Source: Anaerolineaceae bacterium
GTDB taxonomy: Bacteria > Chloroflexota > Anaerolineae > Anaerolineales > Anaerolineaceae
Direction of reading: 5' to 3'
Length of the DNA stretch: 6,320 bases
NCBI GenBank assembly: GCA_003532515.1
Contig: DOEX01000169.1
Span: forward strand, 4,716-11,035
Below the pieces are notes generated by a model. That model saw nothing but the letters and a program-made list of their open reading frames with translations. It ran no database searches and was not told the origin of the DNA. Shown here one piece after another: positions 1 through 5,217 of this stretch. Each line of letters opens with the position of its first letter. The stretch's first letter is position 1. The position numbers were made by a program, and so were the translations under genes.

Positions 1-984
1 TTGGTGTTGGGGGCACACCCGGTTGATTTCACTGTCCCAGAAGCGGAAGACAGCACCATCGAACTGCCTTTTAAGGGCAATATGGACCTGAAGAAGCTCG
101 AGGAATTTATCTTGGAGGTTGGCGCGGAGAATATCCCGTTGGGGATGCTCACCATCACCAATAATTCAGCGGCCGGACAGCCAGTTTCGATGGATAACAT
201 CCGCCAAACGGCGGAGATTTATCACAGTTTCGGCATCCCATTCTTCCTTGATGCCTGCCGTTTCTCTGAAAACGCCTGGTTCATCAAGATCCGTGACCCG
301 AAGTATGCCAACACCCCGGTGAAAGATATCGTGCTTGAGATGTGCTCGTATGCCGATGGCTGCACAATGAGCGCCAAAAAAGACGCGATCGTCAACATAG
401 GCGGCTTTATTGCTTTCCGAGACCCGGAACTAAAGCAAAAAATCGCTCAAAACCTGATCGTGCATGAGGGATTTTTAACCTATGGCGGTCTCTCTGGGCG
501 CGATTTGGAGGCTATCGCGGTGGGTATGCATGAGGCAGTCGATGAGGATTACCTCAATTATCGTGAAGCACATACCCGTTATTTGGGGCAGGTGCTGACA
601 GAAGCCGGTTTGCCCGTATATATGCCTACCGGTGGGCACGCGGTATACGTGGACGGCGGCAAAGCGCTGCCGCACATCCCTCATAGCCAGTTCCCGGCGG
701 TGGCGCTGGGCAACGCGCTGTATTTGGCGGGCGGCGTGCGCACGGTGGAGATTGGCAGCCTGATGTTCGAACATGTTGACCCGCAGACCGGTGAACCTGT
801 GTATGCGCCGTTGGAACTGCTGCGGTTTGCTATCCCCAGGCGTGTGTATACCCGCAGCCACCTGGATTATATTGGTGAAAGCGCAGCGATTTGTATGAAA
901 GAGGCGCAGGCGATCCGCGGCTTGCGGGTGAAGTGGGCACCGCCTGTGCTGCGACACTTTATGGCGCAATTGGAAGAGGTTTAA
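1..984 (+). CDS. tnaA: Tryptophanase (tryptophan indole-lyase), N-terminus outside window
   Basis: PLP-dependent beta-eliminating lyase that splits L-tryptophan into indole, pyruvate and ammonia in the cytoplasm. The visible 327 residues align with the C-terminal two thirds of the family (full length about 450-470), so roughly 130 residues lie upstream and the TTG at base 1 is probably an internal codon. The cofactor site is clear: SAKKD at 124-128, with Lys127 as the expected Schiff-base lysine, and DACR at 84-87 giving the Asp that pairs with the pyridine nitrogen and an Arg. Tyrosine phenol-lyase is the close alternative. Two discriminating positions favour tryptophanase: VEIGS (249-253), where phenol-lyases have Arg in MERG, and His319 in LRHF, where phenol-lyases have Phe. 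Other stretches (YADGCTMS, VNIGGF, GRDLEA) look more phenol-lyase-like. No tnaB permease is visible. The family is certain; substrate assignment is likely. Confidence 0.82.
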   Translation: MVLGAHPVDFTVPEAEDSTIELPFKGNMDLKKLEEFILEVGAENIPLGMLTITNNSAAGQPVSMDNIRQTAEIYHSFGIPFFLDACRFSENAWFIKIRDPKYANTPVKDIVLEMCSYADGCTMSAKKDAIVNIGGFIAFRDPELKQKIAQNLIVHEGFLTYGGLSGRDLEAIAVGMHEAVDEDYLNYREAHTRYLGQVLTEAGLPVYMPTGGHAVYVDGGKALPHIPHSQFPAVALGNALYLAGGVRTVEIGSLMFEHVDPQTGEPVYAPLELLRFAIPRRVYTRSHLDYIGESAAICMKEAQAIRGLRVKWAPPVLRHFMAQLEEV

Positions 985-1010
985 GGAAATTGTTCGTTTG
1001 GGCGGTGTAG

Positions 1011-1031
1011 GGGCGGGTCCCAGACCCGCCC
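1011..1031. repeat. GC-rich palindrome downstream of tnaA
   Basis: Perfect 9-bp inverted repeat GGGCGGGTC (1011-1019) and GACCCGCCC (1023-1031) around a 3-base loop, 27 bases after the tnaA stop. No T-run follows, so it is not a textbook intrinsic terminator, although it could slow transcription or protect the mRNA 3' end. A related 7-bp palindrome with a GTA loop occurs at 5125-5141, which suggests a dispersed extragenic palindrome. Confidence 0.6.
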
Positions 1032-1057
1032 GAGGAAACAAGGCAAAATCAAGCAGG

Positions 1058-1063
1058 TATAAT
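1058..1063 (+). promoter_or_regulatory. Candidate -10 box of the ugd promoter
   Basis: A perfect TATAAT lies 27 bases before the ugd start. At the usual 17-bp distance only GAAACA (1035-1040) is found, a poor -35 element. Transcription would start near 1070 and leave a leader of about 20 bases containing the AAGAGGG ribosome binding site (1081-1087), which sits 3 bases before the ATG. Confidence 0.5.
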
Positions 1064-1090
1064 GGTTAAAAATCAACTCAAAGAGGGCGT

Positions 1091-2446
1091 ATGAAGGTAT
1101 TGGTTATTGGCACTGGTTATGTTGGGATGAATACAGGAGTGGTTTTAGCTTATCTTGGCAACCAGGTCACCTGCCTGGATGTCAACGAAGAGAAAATCGC
1201 TCTGCTCAAACAGGGGAAAACCCCGGTTTATGAGCCGCATCTTGAAGAGACGCTGCAACTGGTGCTGAACAATATCAGGTTCACCAGCAGCTATGCCGAA
1301 GCCGACATCCCCAACACAGACGTGGTCTTCATTACGGTTGGCACGCCCTCACTGCCAGATGGTAATGCGGATTTGCGCTATGTGCGCCAGGCAGCCGAAT
1401 CGATCGCCGAAAACCTGGGAGAAAAGTTCACTGTTATCGTCAATAAATCGACCGTTCCTATTGGCTCTGGCAACTGGGTCGAAGCGATCATGCATGAACA
1501 TTTCAACTCGAATCACAACAATGGAGAACACGAGGATTTCAATGTGGTCTCCAGCCCCGAATTTTTAGCCCAGGGTTCTGCCATGCACGATTCTTTTTAT
1601 CCTGATCGGATCGTGGTTGGTTCGCATTGCGAGCGTAGTGTAGAACATTTGCAAGAGCTTTTTGCTCCGATTTTACGCCAGGACTTCCCCGCGCCTCCCG
1701 GTCTGCCGCGTCCGGAGGGACTGACGGAAGTGCCTCTGCTGGTGTGTGACCTGACCTCCGCGGAGATGATCAAGTATGCTGCCAATGCCTTTTTGGCATT
1801 GAAAATCTCATACGTCAACGAAATTGGTCGGCTTGCCAACAAAGTTGGGGCTGATATCCAGGCGGTGAGCAAGGGCATCGGTCTGGATAAACGCATTGGC
1901 AACCGCTTTCTAAATGCTGGGCTGGGGTGGGGTGGCTCTTGTTTTGGCAAGGATACTGCCGCGTTGATAGCGACTGCCCGTGATTACCGGCTGGAGATGC
2001 CCATCATCGAATCGGCACGCGCAATCAATTATGGTCAGCGCGTTCTGGCTGTCGACCTTCTGCAAGAAAAGTTGAAGATATTAAAAGGAAAGCACATTGC
2101 CTTGCTGGGCTTTAGCTTCAAACCCAATACCGATGATCTGCGGGACGCCCCAGCCATTGACATCAGCAAATTGCTGATCCAGCGAGGTGCGTTGGTGCGG
2201 GCTCATGACCCGGTAGCGCTAAGTAATGCGCGTAGCCAATATAAAGATTTGGGAGTGGTGTTCTGTGATGAGGTGGGGGAGGCATTGAAGGATGCTGAAG
2301 CGATCATGCTGGTGACGGAATGGCCTGAGTACCGCGCCCTGGATTGGAAGGCGATCCCAAGAGTGCCAATTGTGGATGGTCGCAATTACCTTGACCGTGA
2401 GATGTTGGAAGGGTTGGGTTTTTCGGTTATTGGGATAGGGCGGTAG
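1091..2446 (+). CDS. ugd: UDP-glucose 6-dehydrogenase
   Basis: Cytoplasmic NAD-dependent enzyme that oxidises UDP-glucose in two steps to UDP-glucuronate, a precursor of polysaccharides and cell-surface glycans. The 451 residues match the family's usual length. The N-terminal Rossmann fold shows GTGYVG (7-12), with Asp30 at the end of the second strand for NAD ribose binding. Further signatures are TVGTPSLPDG (82-91), KSTVPIGS (119-126), SSPEFLAQGSA (154-164) and EMIKYAANAF (225-234, Lys228 and Asn232). GGSCFGKD (281-288) carries catalytic Cys284 and Asp288, and LLGFSFKPNTDDLRD (338-352) opens the C-terminal NDP-sugar domain. A proline-rich insert at about 197-213 lengthens the loop before the central helix. 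The start is supported by AAGAGGG at 1081-1087. The gene is probably monocistronic, with a hairpin terminator 35 bases downstream. Another nucleotide-sugar dehydrogenase specificity (for example UDP-N-acetylhexosamine or GDP-mannose) is possible but less likely. Confidence 0.92.
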   Translation: MKVLVIGTGYVGMNTGVVLAYLGNQVTCLDVNEEKIALLKQGKTPVYEPHLEETLQLVLNNIRFTSSYAEADIPNTDVVFITVGTPSLPDGNADLRYVRQAAESIAENLGEKFTVIVNKSTVPIGSGNWVEAIMHEHFNSNHNNGEHEDFNVVSSPEFLAQGSAMHDSFYPDRIVVGSHCERSVEHLQELFAPILRQDFPAPPGLPRPEGLTEVPLLVCDLTSAEMIKYAANAFLALKISYVNEIGRLANKVGADIQAVSKGIGLDKRIGNRFLNAGLGWGGSCFGKDTAALIATARDYRLEMPIIESARAINYGQRVLAVDLLQEKLKILKGKHIALLGFSFKPNTDDLRDAPAIDISKLLIQRGALVRAHDPVALSNARSQYKDLGVVFCDEVGEALKDAEAIMLVTEWPEYRALDWKAIPRVPIVDGRNYLDREMLEGLGFSVIGIGR

Positions 2447-2480
2447 CGAATTAGTTTTCCGTTCGTACTTTTCTTCTCGT

Positions 2481-2511
2481 AGCCGGGTTGCGTACTTCAA
2501 CCCGGCTATTT
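2481..2511 (+). terminator. Hairpin terminator of ugd, also REP-like hairpin copy 1
   Basis: A 10-bp perfect stem AGCCGGGTTG (2481-2490) and CAACCCGGCT (2498-2507) with the 7-base loop CGTACTT, followed by ATTTT, lies 35 bases after the ugd stop. The shape fits an intrinsic terminator. The 25-base core (2482-2506) is repeated exactly and in the same orientation at 3851-3875, so it also belongs to a dispersed REP-like family. Confidence 0.65.
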
Positions 2512-2568
2512 TGGCACAATGAGCGCAGCAAAGAGTCTTTCTTTTGCCCTCTTTCAGTCGACCGCTAC

Positions 2569-2595
2569 GATCCTTCACTTCGTTCAGGATGACAA
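2569..2595 (+). repeat. Dispersed 27-base palindromic repeat, copy A
   Basis: A 27-base unit beginning GATCCTTCACT and ending CAGGATGACAA, with ATCCT/AGGAT arms. It recurs at 5379-5405 with one difference (T at 2580, G at 5390). It lies outside any gene, just beyond the right end of the IS110 element, and resembles short extragenic repeats common in environmental bacterial genomes. Confidence 0.75.
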
Positions 2596-2624
2596 GAAAA
2601 GTCTTTTGTAGATACCGTCTTGGA

Positions 2625-2630
2625 TGTCAA
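2625..2630 (-). promoter_or_regulatory. Right-end -35 half of the junction promoter
   Basis: Reads TTGACA on the minus strand, a perfect sigma-70 -35 box overlapping the transposase stop codon and pointing out of the right end. In the predicted circle it lies 17 bp (2624-2610 plus 3848-3847) from TATCTT in the left end. IS110 relatives are known to assemble such a promoter on circularisation to drive bridge RNA. Confidence 0.5.
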
Positions 2631-3601
2631 GGGGTATAGCAAAATTGTTTGCCATAATTTGGATCGAACGGCACTCCTGACTTCAAGACACCGTATGCGA
2701 TATGTAACAATTTGTTCATTGCCGCGACGATGATCTCCATGGGCACATGACCTGTGGCTGTCATTCTGCTCTTCAGTTCCACTACGATCGGATTGTAGTT
2801 CGTTGCCACTACAGCCGGAAAGTACAGGTTCTTTCGCAATATCGCTTTGCCTTGCTTGGATATCTTCCCTTTCTTGTTCACCGAGGTCCCTGATACAAAC
2901 CGGCTGGGATTGAGTCCGGCATAGGCGGCTATCTGAGAGGCATCCCCAAACTCCTCTATATCTCTGATCTCCACCAGGATTCGTGCCGCCGTCAGTTCTC
3001 CTATCCCTGGAATACGTTCCAGCAGTTTCTGCTTCCTCCTCAGTACTGGATCTGTTTTGATTGCCTGCTGCATCAACTTGGTGTACCTCTTGATTTCCTC
3101 ATCCAGGTATTTCAGGTGTGCACGGATGTCATCCAGCACCAGTTCATCGTTTTCACCACTTTTTAGCCGATTATTCTCTTGGTCCCGCATCTTTTGTAAG
3201 GCATCCAGCCTGCGCTTTACTGACTGCAAATGCTCTTCTGCCTCTGTCGGCGGTTCCCATGCCCGCAACTTCCTCTCTTCTTTCTCACAAAACTCGGCAA
3301 TCAAGCCCGCGTCGGTCTTGTCTGTCTTGTTCATGTGCAGGTAATAATCCCGATATCGCTTGATTCGGTAGGGGTTCACCACGTATACCCGTAGCCCCTC
3401 TCCATACAGGTATTTTGCCAGGTTCCTTGACCATTGCCCTGTCTCTTCCATGCAGACTGCCCGTGGAGCCCCTTTTTTCAACCACTTCACCAAGATCTTA
3501 TAACCTTTCGAGTTATTAGAAAAATTGCGATGTTCTCCTGCCCACATTACATCGAAGGTCGCTTTCGATATGTCTATCCCTACTACTCCTGTCTTTTCCA
3601 T
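2627..3601 (-). CDS. IS110-family DEDD transposase (RNA-guided recombinase)
   Basis: Site-specific recombinase that, in studied relatives, excises the element as a circle and inserts it into DNA chosen by a bridge RNA. The 324-residue length is typical. The N-terminal RuvC-like domain shows Asp10 in GIDIS, Glu52 in MEETG and Asp94/Asp97 in KTDKTDA, the DEDD set with spacing close to IS621. A charged helical linker (about 105-190) follows. The C-terminal Transposase_20 domain has a helix-hairpin-helix-like PGIGELTAARI (198-208), YAGLNP (227-232) and Ser237 in the SG motif, the expected nucleophile region, then GKISKQGKAILRK (245-257). The start at 3601 is preferred because GIDIS then lies near the N-terminus and AGGAG lies 11-12 bases upstream. 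The frame stays open to 3763, but that extension is basic, low-complexity and overlaps the predicted RNA. The stop overlaps the right-end TTGACA. Confidence 0.93.
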   Translation of the reverse strand: MEKTGVVGIDISKATFDVMWAGEHRNFSNNSKGYKILVKWLKKGAPRAVCMEETGQWSRNLAKYLYGEGLRVYVVNPYRIKRYRDYYLHMNKTDKTDAGLIAEFCEKEERKLRAWEPPTEAEEHLQSVKRRLDALQKMRDQENNRLKSGENDELVLDDIRAHLKYLDEEIKRYTKLMQQAIKTDPVLRRKQKLLERIPGIGELTAARILVEIRDIEEFGDASQIAAYAGLNPSRFVSGTSVNKKGKISKQGKAILRKNLYFPAVVATNYNPIVVELKSRMTATGHVPMEIIVAAMNKLLHIAYGVLKSGVPFDPNYGKQFCYTP

Positions 3602-3684
3602 TTGCTTTTCTGCTCCTTTTCCCTGTATACTCTTTTTACACCGTTCAGATCTGGGTCCTGGCGAACTTCCTTGTCTATGCGAGC

Positions 3685-3715
3685 TGTACCTTCTGCGGGC
3701 CGCTCTGGATACCGT
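3685..3715 (-). other. Predicted donor-binding loop of the bridge RNA
   Basis: Reading the minus strand, ACGGUAUC (3715-3708) equals eight bases of the element's right end (2618-2611, ACGGTAT plus the first core base). GAAGGUACA (3693-3685) can pair with the first nine bases of the left end, TGTATCTTT (3848-3840), using two G-T wobbles. Between them CAGAGCGGCCCGCA can form a small GCG/CGC hairpin. One sense guide and one antisense guide flanking a hairpin is the layout expected of a donor loop. Confidence 0.52.
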
Positions 3716-3737
3716 TCGTTCTCTTGAGTCCCTTGTC

Positions 3738-3800
3738 GGAAGCGGATCCACTCTACGCATCAAGCTTTCTGCTCTAGGCCGGGTTCGGATTCTCGCTTCC
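3738..3800 (-). other. Predicted target-binding loop of the bridge RNA
   Basis: Stem GGAAGCG (3800-3794) with CGCUUCC (3744-3738), then AUCC (3790-3787) with GGAU (3749-3746), encloses an internal loop. The 5' side holds AACCCGGCCU (3785-3776), identical to the sequence at the left insertion boundary (3858-3849). The 3' side holds GUAG (3756-3753), complementary to the core CT plus AC of the right flank. A GAGC/GCUU hairpin (3774-3762) separates the two. Confidence 0.58.
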
Positions 3801-3840
3801 CTATTTGGACGGTGTTCTTGTACTTCAAATTATCCCCCTA

Positions 3841-3846
3841 AAGATA
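3841..3846 (-). promoter_or_regulatory. Left-end -10 half of the junction promoter
   Basis: TATCTT on the minus strand (four of six consensus bases). It lies 17 bp from the right-end TTGACA in the predicted circle. In the integrated state the position 17 bp upstream is TTGAAG (3869-3864), supplied by the host hairpin, a weaker -35. Confidence 0.42.
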
Positions 3847-3850
3847 CAAG

Positions 3851-3875
3851 GCCGGGTTGCGTACTTCAACCCGGC
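3851..3875. repeat. REP-like hairpin copy 2, target of the IS110 insertion
   Basis: GCCGGGTTG (3851-3859), loop CGTACTT, CAACCCGGC (3867-3875), identical over 25 bases to 2482-2506. Its left edge abuts the inferred left boundary of the IS110 element. The T-run that follows copy 1 is missing here, so this copy is not an obvious plus-strand terminator. Confidence 0.8.
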
Positions 3876-3973
3876 AAACCTGGCTAACACCAATCTACGT
3901 TGATGGACAAATTCCAACAGACCGCGAATGATCAAGTGAATCTAATTTTTTGCCGTGTTCAACCCTTATACAG

Positions 3974-4000
3974 GGCAGGCAAGCGGAACCCTGCCTACAA
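3974..4000 (+). repeat. Small hairpin ending in an IS110-target-like sequence
   Basis: GGCAGG (3974-3979) and CCTGCC (3990-3995) form a 6-bp stem with a 10-base loop. The right arm continues as CTACAA, and AACCCTGCCTACAA (3987-4000) differs at one position from the reconstructed IS110 target AACCCGGCCTACAA. It may be a degenerate relative of the REP-like family. Confidence 0.45.
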
Positions 4001-4020
4001 GCTTACACATCGCTTACACA
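4001..4020 (+). promoter_or_regulatory. Direct repeat upstream of lplA, possible regulator site
   Basis: GCTTACACA occurs at 4001-4009 and again at 4012-4020, an 11-base period close to one helical turn. It lies about 40-59 bases upstream of the likely transcription start of lplA, where activator sites are common. No specific regulator is recognised. Confidence 0.35.
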
Positions 4021-4047
4021 AACAAAAATTATCTCCTAACTAACCGT

Positions 4048-4053
4048 TATAAT
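4048..4053 (+). promoter_or_regulatory. Candidate -10 box of the lplA promoter
   Basis: A perfect TATAAT lies 26 bases before the lplA start, with no recognisable -35 element 16-18 bp upstream. The ribosome binding site AGGAG (4070-4074) sits 5 bases before the ATG at 4080. The weak -35 together with the upstream direct repeat suggests activator dependence, which is inference. Confidence 0.5.
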
Positions 4054-4079
4054 CTCTGTATTAATTCACAGGAGAAATT

Positions 4080-5072
4080 ATGATTTTTGTCGAGAACGAA
4101 CCCAACCATGATCCACGCGTCAACCTGGCGATTGAAGAGTACCTGATCAAAAACATTGCTCCAAGTGAAGACATCCTGCTCTTCTATATTAATCAACCCT
4201 CCATCATCATCGGGCGTAACCAGATCACGGTCCAGGAGATCAATGTCGATTACGTGGAAGAACATGAAATTATCGTGGTGCGCCGGCTCTCGGGTGGTGG
4301 TGCGGTTTATCACGATTTTGGTAACCTGAATTTCTCCTTTACAGCCCCCAACTCCCCGGATAATTTCCACAATTTCCAAAAATTCACCCAACCGGTGGTG
4401 GACGTTTTGCGAAAAATGGGTGTACCCGCCCAGCTTTCGGGTCGCAATGACATTCTGGTCGATGAAAAGAAAATTTCCGGGAACGCGCAATATGTCTCTG
4501 GTGCGCGCATGATCAGCCACGGCACTCTTTTGTGGAACACCGATTTGACCAGAGTGGGGGCGGCTTTGAAGGTCAAGCCTGCCAAATTTGAGGGCAAAGG
4601 CATTCAATCGGTTCGCTCACGGGTGGCGAACATTACCGATTTTTTGCCTGAAAACCATCCGACCATCATGGAATTCCGCCAGATGATCATTGAGGGGGTT
4701 TTTGGTGGCGGCGAAGTGAATGAATATAAGCTCACTCCGGACGATTGGCAGAAAATTGAACAAATTTCAAAAGAGCGTTACCACAACTGGGAATGGAATT
4801 ATGGCCGGTCACCCGCTTTCGCGATCAACCGCGAGACACGTTATGCCGGTGGAACGATTGAAACCTGGCTGGATGTCAGTAAGGGTGGGGTAATCAACCA
4901 GGTCTGCTTCCATGGTGATTTCTTTGGTCAACGCGATGTGAGCGAGCTGGAAGCTTCCCTCCAGGGAACCCTATACAAACCTTCTGCAATACAAAATGTG
5001 CTTGCAGGAGTAAAGGTAGGGGATTATTTTGTCAATTTCGGCATGGAAGAACTGCTGGATTTGCTTTATTGA
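4080..5072 (+). CDS. lplA: Lipoate-protein ligase A
   Basis: Cytoplasmic enzyme that activates free lipoate with ATP to lipoyl-AMP and transfers it to a lysine of lipoyl domains (E2 subunits of 2-oxoacid dehydrogenases, glycine-cleavage H protein). The 330 residues match the two-domain bacterial enzyme (about 330-340), not the shorter forms that lack the accessory domain. Visible signatures are RRLSGGGAVYHD (68-79), GRND (121-124), KISGNAQ (131-137) with Lys131 at the position of the lipoyl-AMP-binding lysine (E. coli Lys133), HGTLL (147-151) and KGIQSVRSRVANI (173-185). The C-terminal accessory domain covers roughly 240-330. The start is fixed by AGGAG five bases upstream and by the family-typical start of the protein. 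No lipoyl-domain gene or lipA/lipB lies nearby, so it looks like a solitary salvage gene. A role in lipoyl relay cannot be excluded. Confidence 0.93.
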   Translation: MIFVENEPNHDPRVNLAIEEYLIKNIAPSEDILLFYINQPSIIIGRNQITVQEINVDYVEEHEIIVVRRLSGGGAVYHDFGNLNFSFTAPNSPDNFHNFQKFTQPVVDVLRKMGVPAQLSGRNDILVDEKKISGNAQYVSGARMISHGTLLWNTDLTRVGAALKVKPAKFEGKGIQSVRSRVANITDFLPENHPTIMEFRQMIIEGVFGGGEVNEYKLTPDDWQKIEQISKERYHNWEWNYGRSPAFAINRETRYAGGTIETWLDVSKGGVINQVCFHGDFFGQRDVSELEASLQGTLYKPSAIQNVLAGVKVGDYFVNFGMEELLDLLY

Positions 5073-5124
5073 AATCAGGAGCCATTTTTTAAAGGAACGG
5101 TTGCCATCCCGTCCCTGGCATTGT

Positions 5125-5141
5125 GCGGGTCGTAGACCTGC
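5125..5141. repeat. Palindrome GCGGGTC / GACCTGC
   Basis: Seven-bp stem with one G-U pair and a GTA loop. It is related in form to the palindrome at 1011-1031 (GGGTC/GACC core, 3-base loop). Confidence 0.55.
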
Positions 5142-5146
5142 CTGTA

Positions 5147-5169
5147 CGGAGGAGGCTAGTCTCCCTCCG
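5147..5169. repeat. Palindrome around GGAGGCTAGTCTCC
   Basis: The 14 bases 5151-5164 read nearly the same on both strands, with only one G/T-type mismatch pair around the central CTAG. Outer arms CGGAGG (5147-5152) and CCTCCG (5164-5169) can pair as well. Confidence 0.55.
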
Positions 5170-5194
5170 CGGACGGTTGCATAAGCCAACGCAG

Positions 5195-5217
5195 CGGCTG
5201 GAGGCAAGCCCCAGCCG
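5195..5217. repeat. Palindrome CGGCTGG / CCAGCCG
   Basis: Perfect 7-bp arms at 5195-5201 and 5211-5217 around a 9-base loop. It is the third unit in the palindrome cluster after lplA and has no T-run. Confidence 0.6.

Larger units (their letters stand above)
3661..3835 (-). ncRNA. Candidate bridge RNA of the IS110 element
   Basis: Noncoding RNA predicted in the left end, upstream of the transposase and on the same strand. The order matches the IS621 bridge RNA: a 5' stem-loop (AUUUG 3830-3826 with CAAAU 3807-3803), a target-binding loop (3800-3738), then a donor-binding loop (about 3721-3663). The 5' end is placed about 7 bases after TATCTT, at 3835. The 3' end is uncertain but must precede the transposase ribosome binding site, giving about 175 nt. 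The evidence is folding by eye plus guide matches to the flanks and element ends. The donor-loop base stem is poorly resolved; only GAAC (3721-3718) with GUUC (3666-3663) was found. Confidence 0.58.
2610..3848 (-). mobile_element. IS110-family insertion sequence (IS621-like), about 1239 bp
   Basis: Contains one DEDD transposase and a long noncoding left end on the minus strand, as in the IS110 group; no terminal inverted repeats are evident, which is normal for that group. Boundaries are inferred. The dinucleotide CT (minus strand) occurs at both junctions, at 3849-3850 and 2610-2611. Removing one element copy restores a continuous site that reads, on the minus strand, AACCCGGC-CT-ACAAAAGAC at the edge of a REP-like hairpin. 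The same boundaries make candidate bridge-RNA guides match the target and both element ends, and give a 17-bp-spaced promoter in the circular form. A less favoured alternative is crossover within the shared hexamer GTATCT found near both ends (minus strand, 2615-2610 and 3847-3842). The open reading frame and catalytic residues are intact, so the copy may be active. Confidence 0.72.

Noticed and set aside
475..1041. Long minus-strand open frame across tnaA
   Set aside because: Its composition is what reverse translation of the tryptophanase frame produces, and it has no recognisable domain.
3602..3763. In-frame upstream extension of the transposase by 54 residues from an earlier ATG
   Set aside because: The extension is arginine-rich and without family similarity, overlaps the predicted bridge RNA, and would push the GIDIS catalytic motif far from the N-terminus.
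3820..3828. GTACTTCAA in the IS left end, matching the hairpin loop, as a second target guide
   Set aside because: It is same-sense rather than antisense to the target strand and lies in the 5' region outside the target-loop stem. The GUAG segment fits the expected geometry better.
3829..3834. GATAAT (minus strand) as the -10 partner of the right-end TTGACA
   Set aside because: The spacing in the predicted circle would be 29 bp, too long; TATCTT at 17 bp fits better.
2482..3875. The two identical 25-base hairpins as terminal direct repeats or a target duplication of the IS element
   Set aside because: Copy 1 lies 103 bases outside the inferred right end and directly after ugd, where it works as a terminator. 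IS110 elements do not normally make target duplications of this size.
3057..3887. Several open frames on the plus strand across the IS110 element
   Set aside because: They are antisense shadows of the transposase and its left end, with serine-rich or cysteine-rich unnatural composition and no ribosome binding sites.
4047..4607. 186-residue minus-strand open frame inside lplA
   Set aside because: It lies wholly opposite conserved lipoate ligase motifs and lacks a credible start region.
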